This document shows positions 11,471 through 22,446 of a DNA stretch of 64,000 bases, in pieces (positions within the stretch are counted from its first letter, which is position 1; each line of letters starts with the position of its first letter). The translations under genes were made by a program, and so were the position numbers. The stretch lies in the NCBI RefSeq assembly GCF_041146795.1, contig NC_135169.1, positions 12,113,585-12,177,584 on the forward strand, read 5' to 3'. The notes under the pieces were generated by a model that made no database searches, was not told where the DNA came from, and was given only the letters and a program-made list of their open reading frames with translations. The stretch is from Maylandia zebra. Its lineage: Eukaryota; Chordata; Actinopteri; Cichliformes; Cichlidae.

Positions 11471-11511
11471 GTGTGACATCACACATATGACCCATATGTG
11501 TGATGTCACAC
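11471..11511. repeat. Perfect 19-bp inverted repeat with 3-base loop
   Basis: GTGTGACATCACACATATG, loop ACC, then the exact complement. Each arm contains a TGACATCA/TGATGTCA CRE-like core. No target-site duplication or transposon end is seen beside it. Confidence 0.85.
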
Positions 11512-11965
11512 CTGTAGGCCTATAGAAAAACCCGGACATTTTCATCAGTCTCGAAAAAGCTGTCACTTACAGTATGATTTCTGACACTTTTACAGACAAG
11601 ATTATGATACCTGGTAAAGGGTCTTTTAAAGGACCTTTGAACAATGATATCTGCTGTTTTTTGTCTGTACCATTCGGCACTGTATTTTTGTCTGATATTT
11701 TTCTAAATGAGAGTTTTCATCAGTTGTCACAGTGTGGTATTTTTCCTAGTACAGGTAGATCATATAAAATGTGCAGTCCACACAGAGAACAAGTGCAGTG
11801 CTACAGGGGCACACCTGACACTTTTGTATCCCTTCAACTAAGGAAATACTTTATATTTATATCTGACAATATCAGCATGTAGCTGTCAAGAGAACAACAC
11901 TGTGCTGTTATTGTCTGCATTTCTTGTTGCCTGTTTGCTAAAACAAGTCATTTACTTTTTCTCTT

Positions 11966-11990
11966 CAACCACAGGCTGCTTTTCCTCTTT
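11966..11990 (-). promoter_or_regulatory. RUNX/Ets-like module, copy b
   Basis: On the minus strand GAGGAAAAGCAGCCTGTGGTTG keeps the GAGGAA and TGTGGTT cores and their spacing seen in the other copies. Confidence 0.4.
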
Positions 11991-13061
11991 TCTGGGGGCT
12001 CAGGCAGAAATCATGAGTCACTTTCAGCAGATTAATAAATAGGATATAGCAGACAGTTAGAAAATACATTTTTATCCACATATAAGCATCACGGGTCACT
12101 CAGAAGAACAAAGACGTTTTGTCATGATATTATTTGATTATTTTTAAAAGCACCACAATTATTTTACACACATCAAACTGTACACAGCATAAAAGACACA
12201 AACATCACCTACAGAAAACAATTTGATCACACACAAAATGTTCTCTGTCATGGCCTCAGTGATGACATGAATAACATTGTAAAATCTGAACATTGACAAT
12301 AAGTTTTTGTGTTCTTATAAATCAGCACTATAATGCATCATAAGACAGTGTAATATTTCATTCCTGTTTTTTCTCAGAACAAATAATCAACTAATTTTAT
12401 TACATGTACATGGGGATTTTCACAGTTCAGCATCAATCATCAAAATCTGCTGGGGCAGTCCCAACAGCACACAGAGGTCAACAACCTTTGTCTTCTCAAA
12501 ACTAGGCGCCTGCTAATGTCTCTCTATCTGCTGTCTCCCTTTCTCGTGTCCTTGCTGCCCATTTCTTCACACACTGTGTTCTCCTTTCTGTCGCCTCTGC
12601 TTCTCACATACACCTCTGACTTATTCTCCCAATTCTGTGTGTCTGCTCTATGTGTGAGTGTTTAGCAGCTTGACCTATGGCCTACTTAAATGAATAACGA
12701 ATATAATGCTTTACTATCGTTAATACAACTAAATCCCTAATAGTAAAATAATCTATTCTTACACTTTAAAGATAACATGTAAAATTCAGCAGGAAGTGAG
12801 TGAACATCTTATAGAAATAAAACAAAGAGACTGAAACAAACTCACAGAACCAAATCATGAAATTGTGTCTTGACGGAAACAATGTCCCACACCATCCACC
12901 CTCCACTTATTACAACAGAAATAAACACAATAGGATTTTAATACAAAGATGAACCATATAATCAGTCTTCCAGTGTTGATATTAAACCAAGAGCATGTCA
13001 TTGTTTACACTGACGTTGCTCATGTTGTTCGTGAGTCTTGAGTTTTGTTGAAATAATCTTT

Positions 13062-16000
13062 TTATGGACCTGAAACAAAATCAGAACAAATACGAGTTTG
13101 AAAGTGAAAAACAAAGAAATGATGTTGCCAAAGATGTGATGATGCTTTCTGACACGTTCATGCTTTAATCACACAGAACTGATCTCATCTATTTTATTCA
13201 GACATCACAACAGCAGCAGAACACAACTAAAGCCAATCGTATAAAAAGTGATTCAGCTCATCAGCTCCACAAACTTTAGCAATGATGTCACACATTTAAC
13301 TGCACATGTAATCTGATTACTAATGATTCAGTGTGTGTAGAGTTCACATTTGTACCTGAGGCTGATTCAGGATTCACGTTATTGTAGTCAGAGCTCTCCT
13401 CTGTGCCATCATGTCTGCCTGTTGTGATGATGGATTATTGTGTTTAATAACATGGAGACTGTCTTCCTCTAAAATGACACAAGTTACAAAAACATTCGAC
13501 CAATTATTACATTTCATGTTTCTTGTACTCACTCCTTTTATCAAGACCTTCAAGCTGAAATCCAGATGTGACGTTGTTGTATTCATCTGCTGAAATAATG
13601 AAGTTTGATCAGTCAGAATAAATATTTACATTTCTTACAGCTCTGCTATTATCAAAGTTTATACTGTTTGTACCACTTCCAGTGTTTCCAGAGCCTCTGA
13701 TTGATTCATAGACTGAAAGATCACCTACAAGTCATTGAAAATAAGAAAGAAGGAAGAAAAATATTATTTCTTTTTGTTTTTGTCACTGTTTGCTGGAAAA
13801 CTGAGTGTTGAAAACTGTATTAAAGAGAAAAGTAATAATTTCTGGTCTCACCATGAAGAAGAGAGGAGTAAACCTGAGTTTCATTCTGGTTGGCTGTTTG
13901 TTGTGAAGCAGAGCTTTGATTGGTGCTCTGAGACTGAGTGAGACTGAAACAAAAAAAATGTAAGTTTAATGAGGAATAATTCAAAGTTAGTTTCATTTAA
14001 AATTATATAAATGAAACTAAACTGCTGCACCAACCTGTTACAACAGGGTTCTGTAAAAAGCACAAAGATTATTACATCAGTTTGTTTAAAAGTGTCACAG
14101 CATTAAAAAAAATATTTTTCTTGTAAATTTTCAAACAGAAAGTCTCTCACCCTTTATCTGTTTATAGCAACACATCAGCAGCAGCACGACAATAATTCCA
14201 CTAACAAGTCCGATGATGAACGGAACGATAAATGAACTTCTTTCACATCCAAAACCTGAAACTAGAAAATGTCAGATTTTGGATCTGAAATCTTAATATA
14301 AAGAAACAAAAACTGATGTTTACATTGAGATTTTCTGTTTCCTGTCAGAAACTGTAAGCATGACTCTGCTCTGTGGTTTCATGTTGTGACTCCTGTTCTA
14401 CACTACTTGCAGTCTTACTTGTAGAGTTGTTACAGAACTAATTGTGAATTTATGTTGATTTGGAGATTTGCTGAAAATGATTGTTTCACATTCATAATCC
14501 CACCTAGTCTCCCCTCCTTGGATCACATTCCTGACACTGATTCTCTAGACTCCACATTTTACATGACTATTCATGTTCAACCATTTCCAATAAGAACATT
14601 ATTACAATGCCAAAGAGGTTACCATGAGATATAATGCTGTTTGACCTTCATAGTAATCCTCAATCATCAATCTATTCAACATTGTTGCTGAATCCAAACT
14701 CACCAGTTGTGTTAATCTGAACTTCTTGGCTGTCCTCTGTGTAGTAAACTGGGTTTCCTCTTCCTCCTCTGCACCTGTAGAGTCCTTCCTGTGAGACACT
14801 GATTTGTCCATTTGATGTAGGGACAACATCCACTGTGGTATCATCTCTGTACCAGTAGTATTTCCATCCAGATGATGATGATGGGTTCACAGAGCAGGTC
14901 AGGGTCACACTGCCCCCTACTGGAACAGCTGTGTTATCAGCTCTCAGTTTTGCCTTTGGTTTATCTGCAGTTCAGTTTAGAAAAAGAACAAACAAATAAA
15001 TGACTGAATCTAAATGTAAATGGTAAATGGCCTGTATTTGTATAGCGCTTTACTAGTCCCTAAGGACCCCAAAGCACTTTACACATCCAGTCACCCACCC
15101 ATTCACACACTGGTGATGGCAAGCTACATTGTAGCCACAGCCACCCTGGGGCGCACTGACAGAGGCGAGGCTGCCGGACACTGGCGCCACCGGGCCCTCT
15201 GACCACCACCAGTAGGCAACGGGTGAAGTGTCTTGCCCAAGGACACAACGACCGAGACTGTCCAAGCTGGGGCTCGAACTGGCAACCTTCCAATTACAAG
15301 GCGAACTCCCAACTCTTGAGCCACAATTTAAATTATTTAAATTATTTTTAAATTTAAATAATTTAAAAAACTAGATGGAAATGGTGAACATGACCAAATC
15401 TTGATGACAATAATAATAATAATAATGGATTGGATTTATATACAAGATAAAATAAACTTTAAACTCATTTTTATCAACACTGTGAAAGTTTTATATTTTC
15501 TTTGCAGTATTTAAAAAGTAATTTGTCATGGTCTGGTGACTCCATGTTTATGAATGAATGAATGAAGTTCATATTTGTCACTTCCAGTTGCCTGCAGTGA
15601 AAATGGACCCTTCCCACCTTACATATATTACACAAACATCACATTACAGGTCAGTATATGTAGTATTTAAGAAAAACAATGAAAATACACAACATCGGGG
15701 ACAGAAGGAGAAAAAAAGGACTCGACTCAGACTGGGCTCCACTAGGAGAGCAGTTTGTGTGTGTCTGTGTATGTGTATGCGTATGTGTGTGTGTGTGTGG
15801 CACACACTTGGTCCCTAAGGACCCCAAAGCGCTTGGGGATGACTGGATGACCCCATACAGTCATCCACCCATTCACACACACATTCACACACTGGTGATG
15901 GCAAGCTACATTGTAGCCACAGCCACCCTGGGGCGCACTGACAGAGGCGACACTGGCACCACCGGGCCCTCTGACCACCACCAGTAGGCAACGGGTGAAG

Positions 16001-18186
16001 TGTCTTACACCTGAGTGCTTCTTGAGAGCAAAACTTTGTAATGAGAAAAATTACTGTAGTGATGTGTCTGTAATAAACTGAGGCAATTTTCTGGTCTTTG
16101 GTTCGGCTTCTATGACCTGAATAAAGGTGCAGCATCTGGTGCTCATGAGGCCAAACATCTTTCCTGAAAATCTGCACAAACCTCAAACCAAAATACATAA
16201 AAAGAACTGGCGACAATTACAGAAGCATAGCCCCTGATAATTACAGGTCTTCATTTTAAACCCAAGCTTCAAATTCGACTCTATTTCCCAGAATGCAACA
16301 CTGCGCAATTTTTTAAAAAGAGACGTTTACTTCCAGTGGAAACACAAAGCCTTAATGCAGGGATAAAGGAAAATCTAAACAGCTTCCTAAGAAAGTCAAA
16401 ACTCGACGGACAAAAGTTTTTCTATAGTAAAGAAACTTTTTTGTACAATTTGTAAACAGTAATCTGCATCCACATGTAAGACGTGCATTAAAATATATTT
16501 ATTTATATTTCACAGAGAATCCATTGTCTGTTAGTTGGTTTTGTCATTATTTTTTATACCGAAGTCATAAATATGTATGTAGTTATTTTGTGTATTTATT
16601 TTGTATTTGAAAGCTTTCATTTTCTTTGTGACCTTTGACTTCCCACAATGTCATTTCCTGTAGTTTTGAAGGAGGCCCTGCTGGGGAGAGATGAGATTAT
16701 GCTAATGATCCTGTTACAGAGGTTAAGCACAGTAAAAGTGATAGATGGTTCTAATCTTTGTTGCTGTACTCATAGACACTGCCTTATACTGAGCAGGTGG
16801 CTGTTTGCTCTCCTTCCTGCTCTCTTTTTCAAAGCTGTGCATGTAGAAGCCCAATCACATGAAGTTGCTGAACTGAATTTATTTTTATTTAAACAGTGTT
16901 GGAGAATAAACTCAGCAGGCAAAGCAACAGCTGACTCATCTCCTCGTTGACACAACACAGTTTGCAGCAACAGTGTGAGGCCAGACCGGCTACACACAGT
17001 GAAATGAAACGGCTTCTTTCTTTGGCCTTGATCCCCCAAATTTCATAAACTGTGTCCTGGTGGTTTTAATGTGACCTCACTGAAAGACAAACAGACTGAA
17101 GAACTGCTGGTGTCACTGCTGTGATTGTGCTTTCTGCTCTCAGTGTGTCTCTGACTCTGACTGGTACCAAACACAAGGTTATAATCTCACACAGGCGATC
17201 TGCCTTAGCTCAAAACTACACAACAGACGCACCTGATTTATTATTTATTCATTAAAACTATCATCTCTGTACATTCCCCTTTAAATGAATCATTGTCACA
17301 GTGCACTCAGCTGTGTGTCTGTTTGCACAGTGAGTTTCTTGGAGGGTCTGAATTGTTTCGTGATGTTGAGTTTAACACAGAAAACAGGAAACTTCAGTTT
17401 GAATCGTAAACCAACTCACATGAAACTGTCAGTGTGAAGGCATCACTCCATCCTGTGAAGAGATAGTCACTGCTACCCCGACATCTGTAGTCTCCACTGT
17501 GGGACACTGAAACTCTGCTGATCCTGTATTCACTGGATGTTGGAGGGCTGTTTGTGTTGGGTGCTGTCCATTCATATTTCCACACCTTTCCTTCACCTCC
17601 CTGAATCTCACATCTGAGAGTGATTGTCTCACCAGTGAATATCTGAGACCAGCTGTGCTGCAGCGTCACATCAGTCCTGTTGGAAACTTTCCACAGCAAA
17701 ATTCCTCAATTAGGACACAAAAGGAATTAATTAACATTTTCATAATTTCTGTAGCTGAAACTCGTCCTGCTGGATGATGGAAAAGAAAAATATTTTCTAA
17801 GAAAAGGTTGATTAACCAGAGTGAGAAGTTTGCAGTTTGAAATCCTAACAGAATAAAAACAGATGCAGAAATCTGGAACAAATGTTTTATGTTTACTTTT
17901 CTGTTCAGATCAATAATTTTAAAACAGCTGAAGTCATTTCAAACATTTATCCTCTGATTCATATATATATAAAAGGGTGGAGTGGTTTCCAGTAAAAAGG
18001 AAAAGTGAGCAAACACTGCATCATCAAAAACATCATTCACTGTTATTTCCATCTACATATAAAATAATGTTGAGCTGTGTGTGCGCGTGTGGTTTGTGGA
18101 TCGGCTGGGAGAGAGGAGTCTGGAGGACTGAGGATGTCACAAATTGAATGTTTGGGTCAATTTTGAACACTTTTTTTTAATGTGTG

Positions 18187-18252
<66 letters not shown>

Positions 18253-19481
18253 CATATTTAGTATGTTAATCAGAATTTAACACCAAAGAGCCGTACTCCG
18301 TGACAAACATAACAAAACTCTGTTTGTATTTTTATTCCAGAACCAGTATATCATTAATAATTCAAAAACATTGGTACCAGTTCAGCTCAGTAGGTGAGCA
18401 GTCTGGCCAGGTTCGAGTCCCAGCACGCACCCCTTTCTTCATTTCTATTCTCTCACTCGGCTTTCCTGTCTATCTACATTGTCTCTATCCAATAAAAGCT
18501 AAAAGGCCAGAAAAGATCATCTTTAAAAAGTTAGGAGCATTGATGGTTCACACATTTCATGTGTAATTAATGCTTCACAGGTCATGATGATGTCGATGAC
18601 TGTAGCCGTGCTTCTAGGTCACACGTATGTCTACAGAGCCACAATGGGAGGTGTTTGGACGCTGCATACGTGCATCATCCGTTATTATAGCTTTGATTTG
18701 CACAGAGGAGGAGCTCCAGGTCACTGAAAGTCGAGCAGGTGAGAATTTCTGTTCACTCGCTCTGGGCGGTCAGACTCCCACAGAGAAGAATGTCTAAGTC
18801 TCAGTTTTTACCATTTAAACATGTATAAATAAAATTAAATGCAGACTTCTGGTGAAGCCTGCATCTCCCAGCCGTCATTGTTACCTTTCTGTTGTAAGGA
18901 CAAGTCACAAAGTCTGTCCCACTCATTGTTCAGTTATGATTTAAATACAAATAAATATAATATTAAATGTTTTTTTTAGTGACATAAAAACATGCTTAGG
19001 AATGACTGAGCCATACATTTATTTTCTAACTGGTTATTATTATTGTTATTATTATTATTATTATTGTTGTTATTGTTATTGTTATTGTTATTGTTATTAT
19101 TATTACATCATAAAATTATAACAGTTTTATTAGCCCTTATTAGATGCTTGAGCTGGGACCAAAGTAACAAAGGTCACCATCAGTAACACACTACGACGGC
19201 AGGGAATCAAATCCCGCAGTGCCAGACGTGTTCCGCTGCTGAAGCCAGTGCATGTCCAGGCCCGTCTGAAGTTTGCCAGAGAGCACATGGATGATACAGC
19301 AGAGGATTGGGAGAATGTCATGTGGTCAGATGAAACCAAAGTAGAACTTTTTGGTTTAAACTCAACTCGTCGTGTTTGGAGGAAGAAGAATACTGAGTTG
19401 CATTAAATGTTTTTTTTAGTGACATAAAAACATGCTTAGGAATGACTGAGCCATACATTTATTTTCTAACTGGTTATATAC

Positions 19482-19514
<33 letters not shown>

Positions 19515-22131
19515 CATTATTGTTATTATTATTATTATTATTATTGTTGTTGTTGTTGTTGTTGTTGTTATTGTTATTATTATTACATCATAAAATTATA
19601 ACAGTTTTATTAGCCCTTATTAGATGCTTGACAGGTCCATAATTACTTTCAGATTAAATGTTTAAACTCACCAGTTTCCTGAATGATGACTGGATCACTT
19701 TGTGCTATGAGTAAAGTTGTGTCTGTTGTCCATCCTCTGCATTGGTATTTTCCTCCTTTAGAGATCCTGATCACTTTATCTGATCCAACAGCTTCTGTGG
19801 ACTTCACTGCAGATGAGGTTTCTCTGACCCACTCATATTTTAAGTCAGCAGAGTGTTTCACATCACAGGTCAGTGTCACACTGCCCCCTGCTGGTATGGT
19901 TGTGCTGTTTGCTGTTACAGTGATATTCACTCCATGTCCTGTAATTAAGAAATAAAAAGAAATGAAAAAAAAGTGAAAGTATTTCATGTAAATGAAGTAA
20001 AAAAAAATATCACAACAAAACTGAAAGTTAGTGGAGCTAAATATTAGTGAGCTTGTAATTTCAATTTGTTCCATCAAAACATCAAACATGGGAATATTTG
20101 ATGAAACTAAAGAGGATGTAGAAATCTGGAGTGTGTCATGATCCCAGGTCTGACTTTGTGTTTCTGAGTTTTTAGAGGTGTAATTCTTTGTTTCTTCGTG
20201 TTTGTTCTTTTGTTTATTGATCAAATTTATTCTTGAGTATTTTATGGCACCTTTAGTTCTTCTTATAATTTAGTCTAAGAGTTTAATTTTTTCCTTCAGT
20301 GTTGCCAGTCTCACCCTCCTGTGCATTTAGGTCCTCATCTTTCATCACATGACAGGATGAAGAAGTTTGATGTTTTCTTTTCTGCAGTTCAGGTCAATAA
20401 CTTTAATCAGCTGTATTAGGTTTAATGATTTATCCACTAATTAAATATAAAACACAGAACTAAATTTTAAAGACAATCAAAGGTCACAAACTCTACATTA
20501 AGAGGTTTCACATATTTAGAAATGGAGAAACTTTGGAGAATACAAGCTGTTTTATTCCAGATTAAAATTTTAAACTCACCAGTTTCCTGAATGGTGACAG
20601 AGTCACTTTCTTCTGGGCCTGAATTTGTCCCTTTATGTCCTCTACAGTTGTAGATGCCGGCGTCAGAGGTCACCAGTTCTCTCTTTGATTCACCAGCTAC
20701 TGTGGTCTTCTCAGAGTTAAAACTGGGTTCTCTGAACCACTCATATTCAAAGTCAGCAGAGTTCTTCATATCACAGGTCAGTGTCACACTGCCCCCTGCT
20801 GGTATAGTTAATCTGTCTGCTGTCAGAGTGGCCTTCACTCCAAGGTCTGTAATTTAGAAAAAGATCAAAAGAATAAAATTGTTGCTCTGAATGTTTGAAG
20901 CAAACTTAAATAATGTGAATCATCTTTTGCAGCCACACAATTCAACACACTGAACATCTACAGAGACTTTGGAGTGACGTGTTAAACAGCTTCTAATCAA
21001 AACACCAAATGAGGGATGAAGGTAACAAACTCTATGCTGAGCTCAGAGCAGCATTTGGTTACCATGTTCATGTTGGTTTTTCCTTTAATTTGTCATCTGT
21101 GTGGAGCTTTTGGTAATAAGCATTTTTATAGCTCCAAGAGGTAATACAATACAATACAATACAGTTTTATTTATATTGTACATTTAAAAACCCGAAGGCA
21201 CACCAAAGTGCTTCACAGTAATACGGAGAATCAACATAAGTCAATAACAGGGTACAGATTGGGCACCAGCACAGACAGAATAGAGGCACTAACAGACCAG
21301 AGGAGTTAGATAAATACAAAATCCACTAAGAAGAAAAAAACAGCAACAAAATTAATAATAAATAAAATAAATAAATAATAAATTTAATAAAATTTAATAA
21401 AAAATTTATAATCCAAAAATTAATCCAAAAAATCCCACTATATGAAACAACATACAATCCAACAACATAACTCAGTGAGATAAACTGCACTACACACAAT
21501 GTTGATATTTTCAGATCAGATAAACATGAAAAGAAAATCCACATGTATGAAGCCACAGCTCTTCAGTAAATATACAGTTTGTATCGTGGGTGTCTGTTTG
21601 AGTGCTCACATACTTAACATGCTTATATTAACATTTTAACCAATAAATCAATGAAATGTTTGGTTTATGATACAAAATATAACACAGAGGACGTCATTTA
21701 GAGCAACACAGGAGAAGCTAAATACTAGTTAAGATCAACACACATGATATAAAGGGAAGAAAAAACAGTTTCTCACCTTCAGTGTTTCCATGTCTGACTG
21801 TACTGAGCACTAAAATAATGAATGAAACATCATCAGACATTATACAACTGACAAAATCACAATAAATATATAAACTGAGGTTTTTTAAATCTTCACATGG
21901 CACAGTTATCATCAAATTTATGTGTTTCTATTAGCTGTGAAACCGTCTGGAAACATGAAAAAAAAAAACTAGTCTGCTGTGTTGAAGCTGTCAGGTAAAC
22001 AGGTTAAAGCAGTGATACACTGTAATTGTCACCAGTGAGAAACATTTTCCTTCATCGCTGCCATTCAAACAGTAAAGGTGTGTATTGTACTCACAGAATA
22101 ACCCCAGCAAACAGAGCAAAGAGTGCCCCAT
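13062..22131 (-). CDS. Receptor unit 2: ITIM-type Ig receptor, complete
   Basis: Thirteen minus-strand exons: 22095-22131, 21777-21809, 20580-20846, 19672-19938, 17420-17686, 14704-14964, 14151-14261, 14035-14050, 13852-13943, 13674-13724, 13548-13589, 13356-13418 and 13062-13069. They sum to 1,515 bases, an exact multiple of three, giving 504 residues. Order: signal peptide, Ig domains A-A-B-A, transmembrane helix, then a tail with tyrosine motifs QVYSSL, SVYESI, DEYNNV and SDYNNV. SVYESI and SDYNNV fit the ITIM pattern, and YNN is also a Grb2-type site. An inhibitory or mixed-signal leukocyte receptor is the likely role, related to fish FCRL/LITR proteins; the ligand is unknown. A possible AATAAA lies at 12396-12401 on the minus strand. 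No frameshift was found. Exon borders are my reading of splice sites, not transcript evidence. Confidence 0.8.
13356..14050 (-). CDS. Unit 2 cytoplasmic-tail exons
   Basis: Exons 14035-14050 (16 bases, phase 1-2), 13852-13943 (92 bases, QVYSSLL), 13674-13724 (51 bases, LSVYESI), 13548-13589 (42 bases, DEYNNV) and 13356-13418 (63 bases, SDYNNV). Each exon after the first has one tyrosine motif. The last coding exon, 13062-13069, holds GT CCA TAA. Confidence 0.7.
14151..14261 (-). CDS. Unit 2 exon 7: transmembrane segment
   Basis: 111 bases, phase 1-1. SGFGCERSSF leads into a helix FIVPFIIGLVSGIIVVLLLM, then CCYKQIK. No charged residue lies within the helix. It differs clearly from the transmembrane exons of units 3 and 4. 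Confidence 0.8.
14704..14964 (-). CDS. Unit 2 exon 6: Ig domain type A, membrane-proximal
   Basis: 261 bases with KPKAKLRA, LTCSVNPSSSSGWKYYWYRD and YRCRGGRGNPVYYTED. It is almost identical to 30717-30995 (unit 3) and 58659-58937 (unit 4) but 18 bases shorter in the middle loop. Confidence 0.8.
15017..15325 (-). mobile_element. tRNA-SINE with L2-like tail
   Basis: Full-length SINE in minus orientation. The tRNA-like head is at the high end (B box AGTTCGAGCCCC read on the minus strand) and the GCGCTTTA tail at 15040. It sits in the intron between the unit 2 Ig exons at 14.7 and 17.4 kb. Confidence 0.75.
15759..16010 (-). mobile_element. Truncated SINE next to a TG/AC microsatellite
   Basis: 15802-16010 repeats the middle and tail of the SINE at 15017-15325 (for example GGTGATGGCAAGCTACATTG) but lacks the tRNA-like head. 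A TG-rich simple repeat (15759-15799) lies at its tail end. Confidence 0.65.
16011..17419. other. Intron of unit 2, unassigned
   Basis: No exon, structural RNA or clear transposon is seen. The readings at 16648-16950 (plus) and 16770-17039 (minus) have no recognisable domain. Confidence 0.4.
17420..17686 (-). CDS. Unit 2 exon 5: Ig domain type B
   Basis: 267 bases, SWSQIFTGETITLRCE then GDYRCRGSSDYLFTGWSDAF. The best acceptor (GCTGTGGAAAG) is weak, with a poor pyrimidine tract; it keeps phase 1, while the stronger CAACAG 10 bases on would put a stop in frame. Near-identical copies are in units 1 and 4. Confidence 0.7.
18190..18251. repeat. TG microsatellite
   Basis: About 30 uninterrupted TG dinucleotides, likely polymorphic. 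Confidence 0.95.
18374..18536 (+). mobile_element. tRNA-derived SINE, second family
   Basis: The head AGCTCAGTAGGTGAGCAG has an A box and GGTTCGAGTCC is a perfect B box. The body ends CCAATAAAAGC with an A-rich tail. The tail differs from the L2-type SINEs elsewhere in the window. Confidence 0.7.
18962..19631. repeat. Tandem repeat of about 440 bp spanning a Tc1 fragment
   Basis: The stretch from TTAAATGTTTTTTTTAGTGA through GCCCTTATTAGATGCTTG occurs at 18962-19150 and again at 19404-19631, each with a variable ATT/GTT run (19028-19115; 19480-19583). A Tc1 transposase fragment lies between the copies. Confidence 0.8.
19158..19400 (+). pseudogene. Tc1-like transposase fragment
   Basis: An open plus-strand frame reads VTISNTLRRQGIKSR, then ARLKFAREHMDD, then MWSDETKVELFG. 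It covers the end of the DNA-binding part and the first catalytic aspartate (WSDE). The second aspartate and the last catalytic residue, and both inverted repeats, are missing. Confidence 0.8.
19672..19938 (-). CDS. Unit 2 exon 4: Ig domain type A
   Basis: 267 bases with LTCDVKHSADLKYEWVRE and YQCRGWTTD. It shares the TCD.K.SAD signature with exon 3, so the two A domains in a row probably come from an exon duplication. Confidence 0.8.
20580..20846 (-). CDS. Unit 2 exon 3: Ig domain type A, membrane-distal
   Basis: 267 bases with KATLTADRLTIPAGG, LTCDMKN (first cysteine), YEWFRE and YNCRGHKG (second cysteine). The usual GGRG is changed to GHKG. Sister of the next exon. Confidence 0.8.
21146..21245 (-). 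mobile_element. SINE/LINE tail fragment
   Basis: ATACA repeats followed by GTTTTATTTATATTGTACAT and CACCAAAGTGCTTCACAGTA resemble the reversed tail of the L2-type SINEs. No tRNA-like head is seen. Confidence 0.45.
21777..21809 (-). CDS. Unit 2 exon 2: signal peptide end
   Basis: 33 bases, phase 1-1, giving LSTVRHGNTE. It has the same size and position as the second exon of units 1 and 3. Confidence 0.7.
22095..22131 (-). CDS. Unit 2 exon 1: start and signal peptide
   Basis: 37 bases coding MGHSLLCLLGLF plus one base, followed by GTGAGTAC. Equivalent to the first exons of units 1 and 3. Confidence 0.8.
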
Positions 22132-22258
22132 CCTCACGTCCAGCCCTCCACGCTGATCTGCATCTAATCTCAAAGTGTTCGACTTTGCATTGATAAAGAG
22201 AAGCTGCACTTCATGTAGATAAGACCAGAGTTTATATTCAGCTCCTCCTTCTATCACC

Positions 22259-22345
22259 TCTCTGTGCTTCCTTCCTTTTACACCAACCACAAACAGCTCC
22301 TGTAGCTTTGACCACAGCAGTTGTGTGACGTGTTCATGTTCAAAC
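22259..22345 (-). promoter_or_regulatory. Conserved upstream block of unit 2
   Basis: Same block as at 5810-5905. On the minus strand it has CACGTCACACAACTGCTGTG with GTGGTC (RUNX-like), CTACAGGAGCTGTTTGTGG and AAAAGGAAGGAAG. The TATA box of unit 1 is changed to TGTAAAAGG. Confidence 0.55.
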
Positions 22346-22446
22346 TTTTTCTTGTTTTGTGATACACAAGTGTCTTTCAACCCTATTTAACAAAGTTTTT
22401 GCTTTTTTTTCTCAGTTAGTTTCTGTTTAAATTTATTTTATTTACT

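Larger units (their letters stand above)
10371..13061. other. Intergenic region between units 1 and 2
   Basis: Holds duplicated sequence to about 11000, a perfect hairpin at 11471-11511 and regulatory module copy b at 11966-11990. Possible readings at 11084-11407 (minus) and 11574-11882 (plus) have no recognisable domain. The part next to 13062 should be the 3' untranslated region of unit 2. Confidence 0.5.

Noticed and set aside
14300-15000. Sequence repeated at 30310-31020 considered as a transposon
   Set aside because: It has no terminal repeats or target duplication and contains an Ig exon with its introns, so it is receptor-gene duplication.
18381-18425. Possible functional tRNA gene
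   Set aside because: A and B boxes are present, but the cloverleaf stems do not pair well and a SINE body with an A-rich tail follows.
19442-19642. Leucine-rich reading frame
   Set aside because: It is a translation of an ATT/GTT simple repeat, not a membrane protein.
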